From Candolleomyces eurysporus (Eukaryota; Basidiomycota; Agaricomycetes; Agaricales; Psathyrellaceae), in NCBI GenBank assembly GCA_027579435.1, contig JANBPK010000713.1, forward strand, positions 88,425-152,424: DNA of 64,000 bases. The letters run 5' to 3'. Positions 33,042 to 44,019 of the stretch are shown here, one piece after another. Numbering within the stretch: the stretch's first letter is position 1; each line of letters starts with the position of its first letter. Below the pieces are notes generated by a model. The model made no database searches and had not been told where the DNA came from. It saw only the letters and a list, made by a program, of their open reading frames with translations. Made by a program: the position numbers and the translations under genes.

Positions 33042-35988
33042 TCACGAGTGAAACTTGCCACAATTACTGCACATCCCCTTGGGATGGAACGGATTCTGGT
33101 TAAACTTGCCACATCCCGTGCTGGCCCCCGCAGAGGCCGTATTCCCAGTCGTCGTGAAATGAGACAACTCAGCCGCAGACTCGAACGGGGAAACGTCGTA
33201 TTCCACTCCCGGTCCTCCGCCGTGACCGTGGCTAGAGTTGCTCAATGACGAGCTGGGTGTGAGGACGACGTTGTTGTTGAACGATTGCATCGAATCCGTA
33301 GACGAGTTGTTCGCTTGGCTGCCTCCTCCGGTCCCTCCCACTCCTGCGAAACCAAACAAAGACCCCGACCCAAATCCAGAGCCAGAGCCCGATCCAGACT
33401 TGGACAACGTATTCGTCCTGGATGTCGGCCCTAACCTGCGCTCCGGAATCGCAGGAACAGGTGGCTGCTGATTCACCTGCGGACGACGAGGGGGCGGAGG
33501 GGGCGGAGCAGCCTTCCTCTGAATGAACGGAGCGTCACGAACAGGACTCGGCGGTCCTTCGCTCTGTGACCTTGAAAGTAGGGGCTGGTTCGCGTTATCC
33601 CCGTCACGGTGCTGTGAGGATGATGAGGAAGACGAGAACGATGATAGCATCTTGCTCTTCATCTTCGGCGTGCTCGAGTTCATTTTCTCCTTCTCCTTCT
33701 CCTTTTCCTTCTCCCGGTCCATGTACATGTCCAAGTCGTCAGAGAATCGTCGAGGTTTGGCGGGTAGGGCCGGAAGTGATTGGTGTTCGGTATCGGTATC
33801 GTCATGGGTATCGCTGGCACCGTCATTGAACCCGGTGTAGAATGGACTACGACTGTGTGAGAGGGGCTGTCGTCCGTACTCGATTTCGTCAAGGTCGCTC
33901 GTAAGGTAGCCGTCGTCTTTGTTGACTTGCGAAGATCCATTGGGCACGCGAACTTCGATTCCGAGCTCAGGTTTAGGCTCGTCTGCTCTGTAAGGCCTTG
34001 GCGGAAGGGCCGGATTAGGCGGGGAGCCACCGGCAGAAACGTAGGAAGTAGGGAAAAGACCCTTCTTCCCATCCACCTCTCCCATCCACCATCCATCCAC
34101 CACCTCGTTCAAAACCTTGATCTCCGTCCCAGCCTTGAACGTCAACTCGTCCGCCGACCCGTTAAAGTCATACAGCGCTTTGACGACCTTCTTATCCTGA
34201 AGCGAAGGTGGCTTCAAGATTCTGCCAGGGACGACAGGCGAAGACGTTCCAAGGCTCTCCTTCGACTTGTTCTTCTTCGACGACGATCGTCGACTGAGGA
34301 AACTGTTCGACCTCTTCAGAGGAGAAGCGTTGGGGGTATCCGGACTGCGTCGCGGGGCGTCCTCCGTGTCCGGTCCATCATCCAACGTAGCAAAGGAATC
34401 TACATCCTTGCTCTTCTTCCCTCTAGAGAAAGAGTCCACCGCGCTCGACGCCCAGCCAGCAACACTAAGCCGACGCGGTTTCTCTTCCTTCTCCTTCTCC
34501 TTGTCCTTGGGACGACCGTTATCTTCAGATTTGGTGCTCGAGTGCGCCCTTCGACGGGACAACCTCGAAGATGGCCTGGATGGACCAGCACTCCCGGCAG
34601 AATCAGACTTTCTGTGTTTCCTGGAATTCCGAGAGGGAGGACGGCTGATCTCTTCGTCGTCTGACGAGTCTGCGATAGCAGCAGACATTGAAGCTGGTAT
34701 CGCGCGTGGAATGGAAGGAGTCCTCGAGGTCTTGGATCTTCCTTCACTGGTTCTGCGCGTCAACGATCGGCGGGAGCCACTACCGCTTGAACTTGAAAGG
34801 AATCAGCACTGGTTCGCATCAACCCAACCTTTAGCGTACCTGGCGGTCCATTCGGCTCTGACTTCTTGCAATACTTCCAGAGTTTGATGCGCGAAGTTCA
34901 TTTCGATATCCAAGAAAGCGGAAAGTTCTCGCTCTTGTTGGATTTCATGTTCTTGAAGGGCGTGCATGTGAGCTCGCATGTCTTCTATGGTTTCGTCACT
35001 AAACCGGAAATTAGGTGGGGTCGCTGAGAACGACATAACGGGACATACTATCGCTGCTGGGCTCTCTCCATTTCGTCCTCAGCCTCCCGCTTATCCTTCT
35101 CCTTCTTGCTGTTCCGTGTCTTCTCATACTTTGTGGTGGCAGATTCTAGTACAGACCTACGTAGAGACTCTGATGAACGATGCAGTTAAATTCGAAATCC
35201 AACGTAACACATACCTCCTGCTGTCCAGTTTCTTGCGCAAGGCTTCATATTCCTTGATCTCGCCCCGGAATCGCTCGATAGAGGCGATAAAGGTATCTTT
35301 GAACGTCAAAGCATACGCTTCTTGCAACATGGCCACCTTGGAATGTGCACGTCCTAGCTTGATCAGAGAGTTTCCTGGACATGTTACAGGTCAGCAGTTG
35401 CTCCACAAATTTGAAATGGGTTCGTAAGGCGAGCGAGCGGTATCCGAAAGAGATGGCGATGTGCAGACCTGGGATGAGGTACTCACCGAACATCGAATCA
35501 TCGGCAAACTGTTCGCCATGCGAAATCATAACGATCCCCAGTGCATCGATCGGTAGAAACTTGTCAGCATCTCCAACAGCCTCGCTATGGACCTTCTTGG
35601 AGAGGGCATGATGATACGCTTCACAGGCGTCATACAGCCTACAATGTCAATGAGGCCGGCATGGTCATCCAGACATGTCAGCAATGTCCTCCGTCCGATT
35701 CGCGCGTAGATTGACTGACCTGTTTGCACCTTCCTTCCTCAGCTCTATGTCGTTCTCCAAATCCCGAAACTCGTCTGCGACGACAGGCTTGTCCTTGGAC
35801 GCAATGACCTCGCCAGCCCACTGTAAAGAGAAATGACAAAAGTGGCGTGATATCCGAATCAGGGCTCAGCCTTGGCTCAGTCTTGGACAGCAGTGACTGA
35901 CCTGGCGAAGTTTTCCGAGCTATACGAGTAGATATAAGCCAATGGTCCACGAGAGCACGGTCAAAGCACCCACCTGTCTGCCAGCCAT
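33042..35988 (-). CDS. BAR-domain and SH3-domain protein
   Basis: This is a likely membrane-curvature adaptor of endocytosis or the actin cortex. From the start, short exons encode MAGRQ (35988), LGKLRQ, then WAGEVIASKDKPVVADEF, LYDACEAYHHALSKK and LIKLGRAHSKVAMLQEAYAL, a BAR domain of the Gvp36-like type. It continues to HQTLEVLQEVRAEWTA. A 48-bp intron (34792-34839) joins this to a long Ser/Arg-rich linker. The SH3 domain (VVKALYDFNGSADELTF ... GLFPTSYV) lies at about 34050-34190. A proline-rich tail ends in a Cys motif (GMCSNCGKFHS). Partial, decayed copies occur at 21.5-22.7 and 24.5 kb. Confidence 0.87.
34792..34839 (-). other. 48-bp intron that removes an in-frame UGA between BAR and linker
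   Basis: The donor is GTACGC and the acceptor TTTCAAG, with a branch-like TGCTGAT. Splicing keeps phase (TA then SSSGSGSRRS). Read without splicing, the frame stops at 34803-34805 and the gene appears as two. Confidence 0.75.
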
Positions 35989-36207
35989 TGTTCTAGTTGA
36001 ATGCAGGACGGGAAGAAATGAGGGGCTTGTATTTCTAGCGCGGCCAATGCCGAAACGAGATGAATATGAATATGGATCGAGATCCAGTGCAGTTTTGATC
36101 AACATAGCGAAATCAGTCGACTCGAGCTCTGCGGCCACCAGCCATATATTACGCCAGAAAACATATACATCTAGTACACTATCAAATACAACAAGATACC
36201 GAAACAA

Positions 36208-37788
36208 TCACTGCATGCCCCTTGCTGCAAGGTTTGTGCCGTGCTGAATCGCAACCGCCTCTTCGACCCATGGCAGCTGGAAGAACTCGCTCCGTCTGAG
36301 CTCTTCCTGTCGGACAGTCAGACCCTCTGTAGGCCCACTGCCCAGTATACTCTCCAGGTCGCGCGATTGCGACTCCAGCCATGTCTGGATGAATTTCGCT
36401 GGATCCTTGGCGAATGATTCGAGGAAGACTTTCTTCACATGCGAGTTGTGCAGCGACTGAGCCAAGAGGGCGATCTGGTCGTAAATAGCTTTAGTAATTA
36501 TTTACTCATGCAGATAACGCTCAACTCACCTCCTCATCCAGCTTCATAAGCGTGGCCCCGCTCTCTTTGCTACTTTGAAGCATCGCGGCCATTCGACCCT
36601 TCATGGCAGCATCCTCCATCTTGACCTCCACATCATACGCCTGGGGTCGTTCTGGCGGGGGTGCACCAGGATTTACAGTGTACCATAGAACGATAGGATC
36701 TGGGACAACCAGAAATCGGTTGACGAGGTCAGGAAGCATCTGGAAACTAATTCCCTCGCCGCCGAATATCTATTACGCAAAACGGTTTAGCAACTGCTTC
36801 GGAACGAGCGGTTACTGGTACTTACGGGCTTCAGTTTGTCATCTGCACGAATAATCCTCCGGTCGACCTTATCTTGCAAGCCGTTCAGCTTGATATAGGA
36901 CCACAAGGCCTGAATGACACCGAGCCTGCTCTCTTCTTTGATTCCTAATATGTTGGCCAACTCTGGGTGGAGCTTGTATTGTTCGGGGAAGTGGTTCAGG
37001 TAAAGCAGAACACGGATTTTGGTTGGGGTATCGCCTGTGCGCCGAACGGTAAAGCCATCCAGTGGGGCATTAGGGTGGCCTACTCGTGGCCACTAAGAAC
37101 TGCGTTAGAAACCTGACATACAGGGCGAAGAATTGGCTTTGTCGCTCACTTCAACAATGTTTCCGTCTGGGTAGAGGTTGACGTCGCGTTCAAGCTCAAT
37201 CACCATCTTTTTGACCAATGTTGAGAACTTTCGTGTGGGTGCTAGATTCCTATGACGCGAATTTGCAACCTGCAGTAGGATAAGGGGAGATATGACTGAG
37301 CGCGTTGAAACCAACAGCACGTAGAATTGACGCACCTCGAGCAAACGGCCTTCTATACGAAACTGCCACGCGGGTATCCCCTCTCCAGTCTCGAAATTCG
37401 TCGTCGATGGCTCCCCTCCGTTCTGCCAAACTTGTCCAGACACGGTATTGCTTAGGAATATTCGCAGTGTGCGCGTCGTCTGTTTGGTTGAGCCTGTCAT
37501 AAGTCGCGCTCAGATAGAAAGCGAGAGGGCTCCTCGTACTGTTGGTGTTCTGGATAGAGCATCCTGGATTTCAACTTTCTTCCTTGTCATCGTCCAGTCG
37601 AGCTTCCGCTCAGTCTCCAGTAGAGACTGGTACATTTTGGAGTCCTGGGCGAACTCTGGGTTTTCGAGGAGGACATTGGGAATGGCTTTGTCGGTGAGCT
37701 TGCGCTTCCTAGAATTCAACTATGGTCAGTAAACGATTTGTAGAGCACACAATGAGCGAAAGTACTTTGGGATTTTGGAAGGATCCAT
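36208..37788 (-). CDS. SWP73: SWI/SNF-type chromatin remodelling subunit (SWP73/RSC6/SMARCD family)
   Basis: This is a core subunit of SWI/SNF or RSC remodellers, acting in the nucleus. It begins MDPSKIPK (37788, 23-base exon 1). KRKLTDKAIP and MYQSLLETERKLDWTMTRKK follow (N-terminal SMARCD signature), then TRTLRIFLSNTVSGQVWQ and PAWQFRIEGRLLE. The SWIB/MDM2-like domain is at about 36750-37020 (KIRVLLYLNHFPEQYKL, LWSYIKLNGLQDK). The C-terminal part holds a HVKKVFLESFAKDPAKFIQTWL helix. Six or more short introns are needed. All segments are in order with no break. Confidence 0.9.
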
Positions 37789-38565
37789 TGCCGCTTGCGT
37801 ACAAGATTCAGGGAGATGTGTGACAGTTGTCACGTATGTCCTTGTTTGTCTTGCGCGTGACACCGTTCATGATGCCGGGCGCTAAACAATTTGAGCAGGC
37901 ACTCCCATGGGCGATTGGCAGATTCAAGCCTATTCATAGCCCAATTGCAAGCTTTAGGGGAATTTTCTGCACTCCTGTACTATGAATTAATCACCGAGCT
38001 TTCCTTCCTTCTCGGAAGGCCAAAATTCAAGGTGCGTTCAGCGTAGCCTGGAATGACCTGGTATCTTTCCTGCATCAAGATTGACCTGATTCTAGGGCTC
38101 AATCTTTGTGGCAGATTCATTGTTGCTACAACTCCACAGAGAGCTTTTTTTGGTCTAGACCTAGCTACTATGGCATCGTAATGCTCTCACTGAATCCTGG
38201 CGTTCATGGGCGCAGCAGTCCCACTCCGGATCTCATTGCGATGTTGCCGCAGGGGAAAGGCAAACTCGACTGCTGCTCTCGAGACACGCGGCGTTTCATC
38301 TCACCTACCGTGAGCAGATAAACTTCCGCTTCTTTTCCTATCGTGGCACACCTTGAGGGTAAACACTCGATTTGGATCTCCAGCATCCAAGGTGCTTGAC
38401 CGGTCCATTTCCCTTTCCTGCTAGTGCAATTTGACGTACAGAAAATGACGAAATCTACCCGTTCTTCCTGCGCTGCTTTTTATCTCCAGCCACCACCCCA
38501 TGGGCTCGGTGTATAAAGACCCGGCCGCTTGTCTTGCGTGAATCCCCAAATTTTCCCTCTTCATC
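37789..38565 (+). promoter_or_regulatory. Intergenic; TATA box of the P450 gene
   Basis: This lies between the divergent SWP73-type and P450 genes. TATAAA at 38512-38517 lies 49 bp before the P450 ATG, a plausible core promoter. No other gene is seen in the stretch. Confidence 0.55.
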
Positions 38566-41363
38566 ATGCTTCACATCCTCTCCGCGGTGGTATGTTGTAT
38601 TTTATTGATAGTCCGACTGCACATTCACCTTCACTTTACTCACCCAACACCCACCTTCATTTGCAGGCTGTGTATGTCTTCTTCAAGGAACGCGAACCCG
38701 TCGACTTGCCGACCATTCTCACCCTGCTGGTCGCTGTGCCCTCCACCTCGATCACGCTCAAAAACTACTTGAACCTTGTCAACCCACCGCTCTTCGGAAC
38801 CTCGTGTCTACAGTCTTTCTTCGCCTTCTATCTTGTGCTTCTCTCCTGTATGATGGCCTACCGGTTATCATCCTTCCATCCTCTCCACAAATATCCCGGT
38901 CCGCTCCTCTGCAAAGTAACCAAGCTCTGGATTACTTGGCTAGCCTATAGGGGGAAACTCCACCTCTATTACAAGAGCTTGCATGATATTTATGGTCCCA
39001 TTGTCCGTATCGGTGAGTAAAGCCCATACACGCGCCCCTCCTTGGCCGAATCAGCCCATCTCACCGAAGAGCCAAGGCCCAAACGACCTCTCGATAAATG
39101 AAAAGAAGTTGATCCCCTTTATTCTCGGTAGCAGAGGCATGCCGAAGGGTCCAAGTAAGTACTTGCTTTGCTCGCTATCTCGCTCAGCCTTGATTGATAT
39201 CCTGATGATTCTTCTCCCCGACTTTGGGTATCGTGCCTCCTTTAAACTCGCCTTGCCTCCCACCTTCATACTTGCACGCACCCATGCACTCTATTTATTT
39301 GAGCAGTATGGGACGCGAGAAGGAACCGTCACCTGGGCAGAGACAAGGCCTACCACGCTGTTATTGACGTACGCGACCTCAAAGTCCACGCTCAACTTCG
39401 GAGACGATGGAACGAAGCATTTTCGACTAAACCTCTGAAAGATTATCAAGATATTCTGGTTGAGCGAGCTCAACAGCTGTGCGATCATCTCGAGGACCTG
39501 TGTCTCCGTGCTCCAGGAGATGTGGCTACCTTTGATCTCGCCAAATGGCTAAGCTTCTTTTCGTGAGTGTAACAACGATTTTGCTTGCAATAAAGATACT
39601 CATCGGCTGCCTCGGAACGCAGGTTCGATTTTATGGGAGACATAGCGTAAGTAGTCGCCCGGGCATGATTATCCCTCCCAGCGGTCGCCTGACCCCCCCA
39701 ACTTTCTCTTCCGTTATCACTGATTAGGTTTGGAGGTGGATTTGAGCTCATGCGGGACCAAGATGCTCAGGGGATATGGCAGCGTATGGAAAAGGGTTTG
39801 ACGTAAGTTTCCCCCTCCTCCTGTTCGGTCGAGCTCTGACGTCGTCTTTCATGACCCTACCCTTCTTACACCAACAGGCATCAGAGCATCATCCAACACG
39901 CCCTCTGGGTTGGCGTCGCCTTCCAATCCATTCCCTTCTTCAGCGCGGGGATGCGGCAATTTGCCCGGTTCGCCATGGACCAAGCCAAGAGGCGGATTTC
40001 GACTGACGTCAAGCGTAAAGACCTGTTCTATCATTTGGTGTGTTCGCCCCCTCGCGCCAAAAAAAGCTACTCTGACTCACTCAATCTATCATCCCTTTCT
40101 TCATGCGCATCAACGTATCGTCGCCTTCCATCCATTTTGTTGAAAAATTGCAGTATGAAGCGACCGCTGATCCTAGCAATCCGAGCTCCTATGAGGCGCA
40201 ACTGTCTGCGGCAGTCACAGACTCTACCTTGATTATCATTGCAGGCTCGGACACTTCGGCCTCAGTGATGAGCAGCGTCATGTCTCTCCTTCTACGCCAC
40301 CCTCATGTCCATCGCCGGCTGATTGAAGAGCTAGAAGAAGCTTTCAGCACGACGGATTGTGATGACCGACGAATAATCGAAGTAGAGAAGCTAAACCATT
40401 TGCACTATCTGAACGCGGTGATGTCGGTCTTCTTTCTTTATTCTCTTTACGAGTGTTCCGTTTCCCTTCCCAACTAATCTCTCTTTCTCTTTCTTCGCTT
40501 TTTCCGCGAACCGCGTCCTCCTCTCAACTTCCGAAATCGACTCCGACTCCGACCACTGCGAATACTGCGAAACAGAAACGAAGCTATGCGGCTACTTCCG
40601 CCAGTTCCTTCCTCGATACAGCGCGGCCCACCTAAAGGAAGCGGCGGCAAGATGCTCGGAGATGATATGTATGTGTCGGGCACCGAAGCCTTCCTTTACA
40701 ATCTCCCCTTCGCCAGCCCCTTTCTTTCATTGCATTCATTCTCCTCCTTCGCCTTCTCTTCGCGTTCCTTGTTCTGTTCTGCTCTGTTCTCTTCCCGCCC
40801 GCCGCCGACGAGTTCGCTAACGGATAGATCTCTCCCCCTCTCCCCCTTCTTCTTTCCGAATCTGTGCTTCTTTCTGGTGCAGTTTCATACCAGAAGGCAC
40901 GGGTGTCATCGTTCCGCCTTACTGTCTACACCGCGATCCACGCTACTTCTCGCCCTACCCGGACTCGTTCATCCCAGAACGGTGGCTCAACTCGAACTCC
41001 AGCAACACCGGAACTAGCAGCAGCACTGGCAGCGCCTCGGAGGGCGACCAGAAATTCAAGACGGATAGAGAAGCGTTTATCCCCTTCTCGTATGGTCCAG
41101 CGAACTGCGCAGGAAAACCGCTTGCTCTGCTAGAAGTGCGCTACGTTATAGCGCTTTTAGTAACTAGATTCGAGTTCTTCCTCCCCGTACAGGCGAGTGA
41201 GGGGGAGATGGGGATTCCGGTCGATAGTAAAAAGGTGGCTTGCCAGTGGGAAGATGCGTTGGAGGATAGATTTGTGTTCACGAAGGGGCCGTTGAGGGTT
41301 AGTGTTCGTTCGAGGACGAATGATAGTAGTGGTCCCAGAACAAGGACGGGGCAGGAGGATTAG
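38566..41363 (+). CDS. Cytochrome P450 monooxygenase (copy 1)
   Basis: This is a membrane-bound haem monooxygenase. Exon 1 is 24 bp (MLHILSAV), then the exon from 38667 (AVYVFFKEREPV), with hydrophobic segments before the proline-rich YPGPLLCKVTKLW. GPIVRIG/PNDLSIN and the WDARRRNRHLG exon follow. The I-helix is AGSDTSAS (about 40240). ExxR is EAMR (about 40585). PERW is near 40978, and the haem loop FSYGPANCAG is near 41085-41115 with the ligand Cys. Introns around 40425-40572 and 40669-40882 are unusually long compared with its paralogue at 48120-50344. The frame is intact. Substrate and CYP family are not assigned. Confidence 0.9.
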
Positions 41364-41666
41364 AAATTGGTTATCGTCGTCAAAATATGCTTATANCCCC
41401 CTTTTCCTAATCATCTTGGTTGCTTGCCCTAATGTACTGTCGCGATTTATGTTACTGTACGAATAGATATGCGTTGAATAGTGTCCTTGCAACTACACGG
41501 TACATGCTCAGCCCGAACAGGAGATGTGACAAGACCCAAGCTACAAGACTGCACGAACAACCAAACTACTGTACATATTCAAACCCTAGATCGATGGTCA
41601 AGAAAAAGAAGAAGAGGTCCATGGCCAAACCGAAAGAAACCAGAAGGCACAGCAACGCATGGTTGT
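41364..41666 (+). other. Intergenic between convergent genes
   Basis: This holds the 3' ends of the P450 and the small GPI-type protein gene. An N lies at 41396 beside a C run. No gene is seen. Confidence 0.5.
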
Positions 41667-42121
41667 CTAAACCAACCCAGCCGCCGCCAGGATTCCCGCC
41701 AATAAACCCAACGCCATCCCACCAGTGCTTGAACCAACCTCGGCCGCGTTGGAAGTAGGAGTGGACCCCGCAGTCGTCGCAGTCGCAGTCGTCGCAGTCG
41801 AGGTGCTCCTGGTCGTAGAGGGTGCCGTGCTGGTTTCGCTCTGCAGGATGCTCGAGATCTCAGAGCTTGCCGAAGAGATTTGGGACGACACGGAAGATAT
41901 GATGGACGACAGTGATTCAGAGATTCCTGCACCGACATCGGTTGTCCTATTTGCATGAGTAGTAATATTTAGTCGGAGGTGCTTATATAGGAGAGAAGGG
42001 ATCAACAACGTACGATGGGGCCTCAGTTGTGGTCACCNGCCGTGGTAGTTTCGGTTACGGACTGCGCAGCAGTCATGGCGAGCAAGAGGGCAAGGCTTGA
42101 AAAGAGAGTGATAACCTTCAT
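41667..42121 (-). CDS. Small secreted GPI-type Ser/Thr-rich protein
   Basis: Exon 1 is 42014-42121 and exon 2 is 41667-41946, with a 67-bp GTACGT...TAG intron. The protein begins with a clear signal peptide (MKVITLFSSLALLLAMTAAQS). A Ser/Thr-rich body follows (ISESLSSIISSVSSQISSASSE). It ends in a hydrophobic tail after Gly (GGMALGLLAGILAAAGLV), typical of a GPI-anchor signal. The product is about 130 residues. The N at 42038 must stand for a frame-changing base, because the frame before it and the one leading into exon 2 differ. It is probably a cell-wall or plasma-membrane surface protein; no enzyme domain is seen. Confidence 0.72.
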
Positions 42122-42580
42122 ATTGATGTCGACGCTGCCGTTATATAGAGATTCTAGAGGTAACAGAGGCTTGTTCAACCGCAGTGGTGGAGGTAAAGAT
42201 GCTTGGTGAAGAAGATGGCTTGAAGGGTTTGAAACATGAATACGGAGGTTAATATACCCTCTGGAAAAGGAGGCGGACTGGGTACAATGACATGACGTCA
42301 AAACGCGACTAAGCGGACTGGATTCAAAATCGGACTGGATTCGAGGCTCGGACTGAGCCGCGCCCGACTCCAAAGCCCCAGCTAGCGATCGTATGTGAGA
42401 CATCTGCGAAGGCGAGGGTACGATGAATGAATTAGTGGACGGATAGGTTCTCGGTATCGTCAGAACCAAAGGCAGAAATATGTAGGGAATGGAATTGAAG
42501 AGACGGAACATGAAGGTTCGAAATGATANGGGGGAGAATAAGTTGGCCTGGCAAAGAGCTGAACGCCGATTATTATAGGG

Positions 42581-43810
42581 TCATTTTCTCCCTAGAAGCC
42601 TAGATAGTAGGCCAGGTTTTTGTGGCAATATAGAGGACACTGAATCCGCGCCCTTTTCAGGGTCAGCAGGGGCCTGTGCGTGCCGCCGTTTGTATTCGGC
42701 GGGGGTCTCTATCGGCTCGCCCTTTGCGTACATCCCTCTGCGCGCTTTCCTGTGTCGAGTGATCAGACAGAGAAATATGCAAGAACATACTAGGAAGATC
42801 TTACTTCGCTTGTTCCTCTATCCTCCTGTACGCCTCTTCCCCGGCATTGCCGTACTCTGCACCACTTTGGGAATATACGGTGGCCCAACCTGCTTTTAAC
42901 ATTTCCAACGAGACATACCGGCCACGGTGTATGAAAGTGGGTACCAGGGGATAAGGAAGATAAACGTTTGCGACCTGGGAAAAAACATATCAGTTCGAAA
43001 GTGGCCAACATAGGTTTTGCTCTTGGAACATACCACCCGTTTGTACTGATCACAGCGAATTAATTGGCAGTAAACGGTTTTGCCCTGTATTGTGTCGGTA
43101 AGCCACTGCAGGGCTTCTCTTGCATATGGTTGTTCTGGTTTCCCCCAGTGGCTGAGCTAACGATCAGGTCAGGCTTTGTTAAGGCTCCAAATCATGAGAG
43201 GACTCACTTCCGGAGCGTCAATCCCTGCCAGTCGAATGTGAAGCGTCTCAGTGCCTTCAGGGCCTGAAATATTGTCAGCAACAAAGGCAGAGCTATTCGC
43301 ATTAAAAAGCGACTTTTTGGTATGGATCTAAAGCGAAAGGGCCATCGATGACCTCCGAATGCTGGCGTATGAAAGAGTCGGAAGTTGTCCCCATCCCCGA
43401 CCCTAGGAATTCTTTAGCTAAGTCTATTGCAATTGCGAAGCGACATACCGTGTAACTTTGCCTTTGATCCATTGCCTCCTTCCAGTAAGCCACAGAGGCG
43501 TAACCCATTCACCGTTCCGTAGCCTTGTGAAATGATGACCATGGCTCTTGGCTACGCCGGCCACGACAACGCCTCCTATAGCAAAGGCCACCGCTGCAAT
43601 CGCCAAGCGAGGGTAGGGCTCTAGGCTTGCTTCTAGCTTCGCCAGCTTGACATCGAACTGGGACAATAAGGCTTTCACAGAGTCTGGAGGGTCCACACGG
43701 GGAGGAGCAATATCTTCTGTCTTTTTCCACAGAACGGGGCTCGCTGTCGTCGTGTTGTCTTCGCTCTTCCTGAGTTCTGGCTTGTCATTTTTCGATGACC
43801 AGGGCCACAT
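42581..43810 (-). CDS. LCL3: LCL3-type staphylococcal-nuclease-like endonuclease
   Basis: This is a membrane-anchored SNase-family nuclease. It begins [12 protein letters not shown], has a hydrophobic segment ([17 protein letters not shown]) and then WIKGKVTR. The SNase core is [13 protein letters not shown] (about 43360-43405) and [12 protein letters not shown] (about 43215-43250), with the catalytic Arg and the metal-binding Asp and Glu. [14 protein letters not shown] carries the second Arg region, and [17 protein letters not shown] follows. The C-terminus is basic and ends RLLGRK. Five to six short introns join all parts in phase. It is divergent from TAH18 with 209 bp between the starts. 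Fungal Lcl3 proteins are usually about this length, with the same N-terminus. Confidence 0.88.
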
Positions 43811-44019
43811 GAAGAGTAGAGATTAAAGAACGGTGTATATGACGGGGTNTATGAGGACGCCGCTGGCCACCGCCGTTGATGTCGAGGCAGGTTGCCTCGA
43901 GGTTGCCACAGTCCCGCAGGCGCTTGCATAATTCCATTTGGCAGGTATATAAATACTCACAAACCTTATGCAAGGTGGGAATCTGACTTATCAGATAAGA
44001 ACCAAGCACTTCGCGAACG

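Noticed and set aside
33927..34887. Long plus-strand frames opposite the BAR-SH3 linker
   Set aside because: They are shadows of the Ser/Arg-rich minus-strand coding region; no start context, splice signals or motifs.
34803..35036. Separate small gene ending in DANQC
   Set aside because: It is the read-through of a 48-bp intron in the BAR-SH3 gene; the downstream frame joins in phase when the intron is removed.
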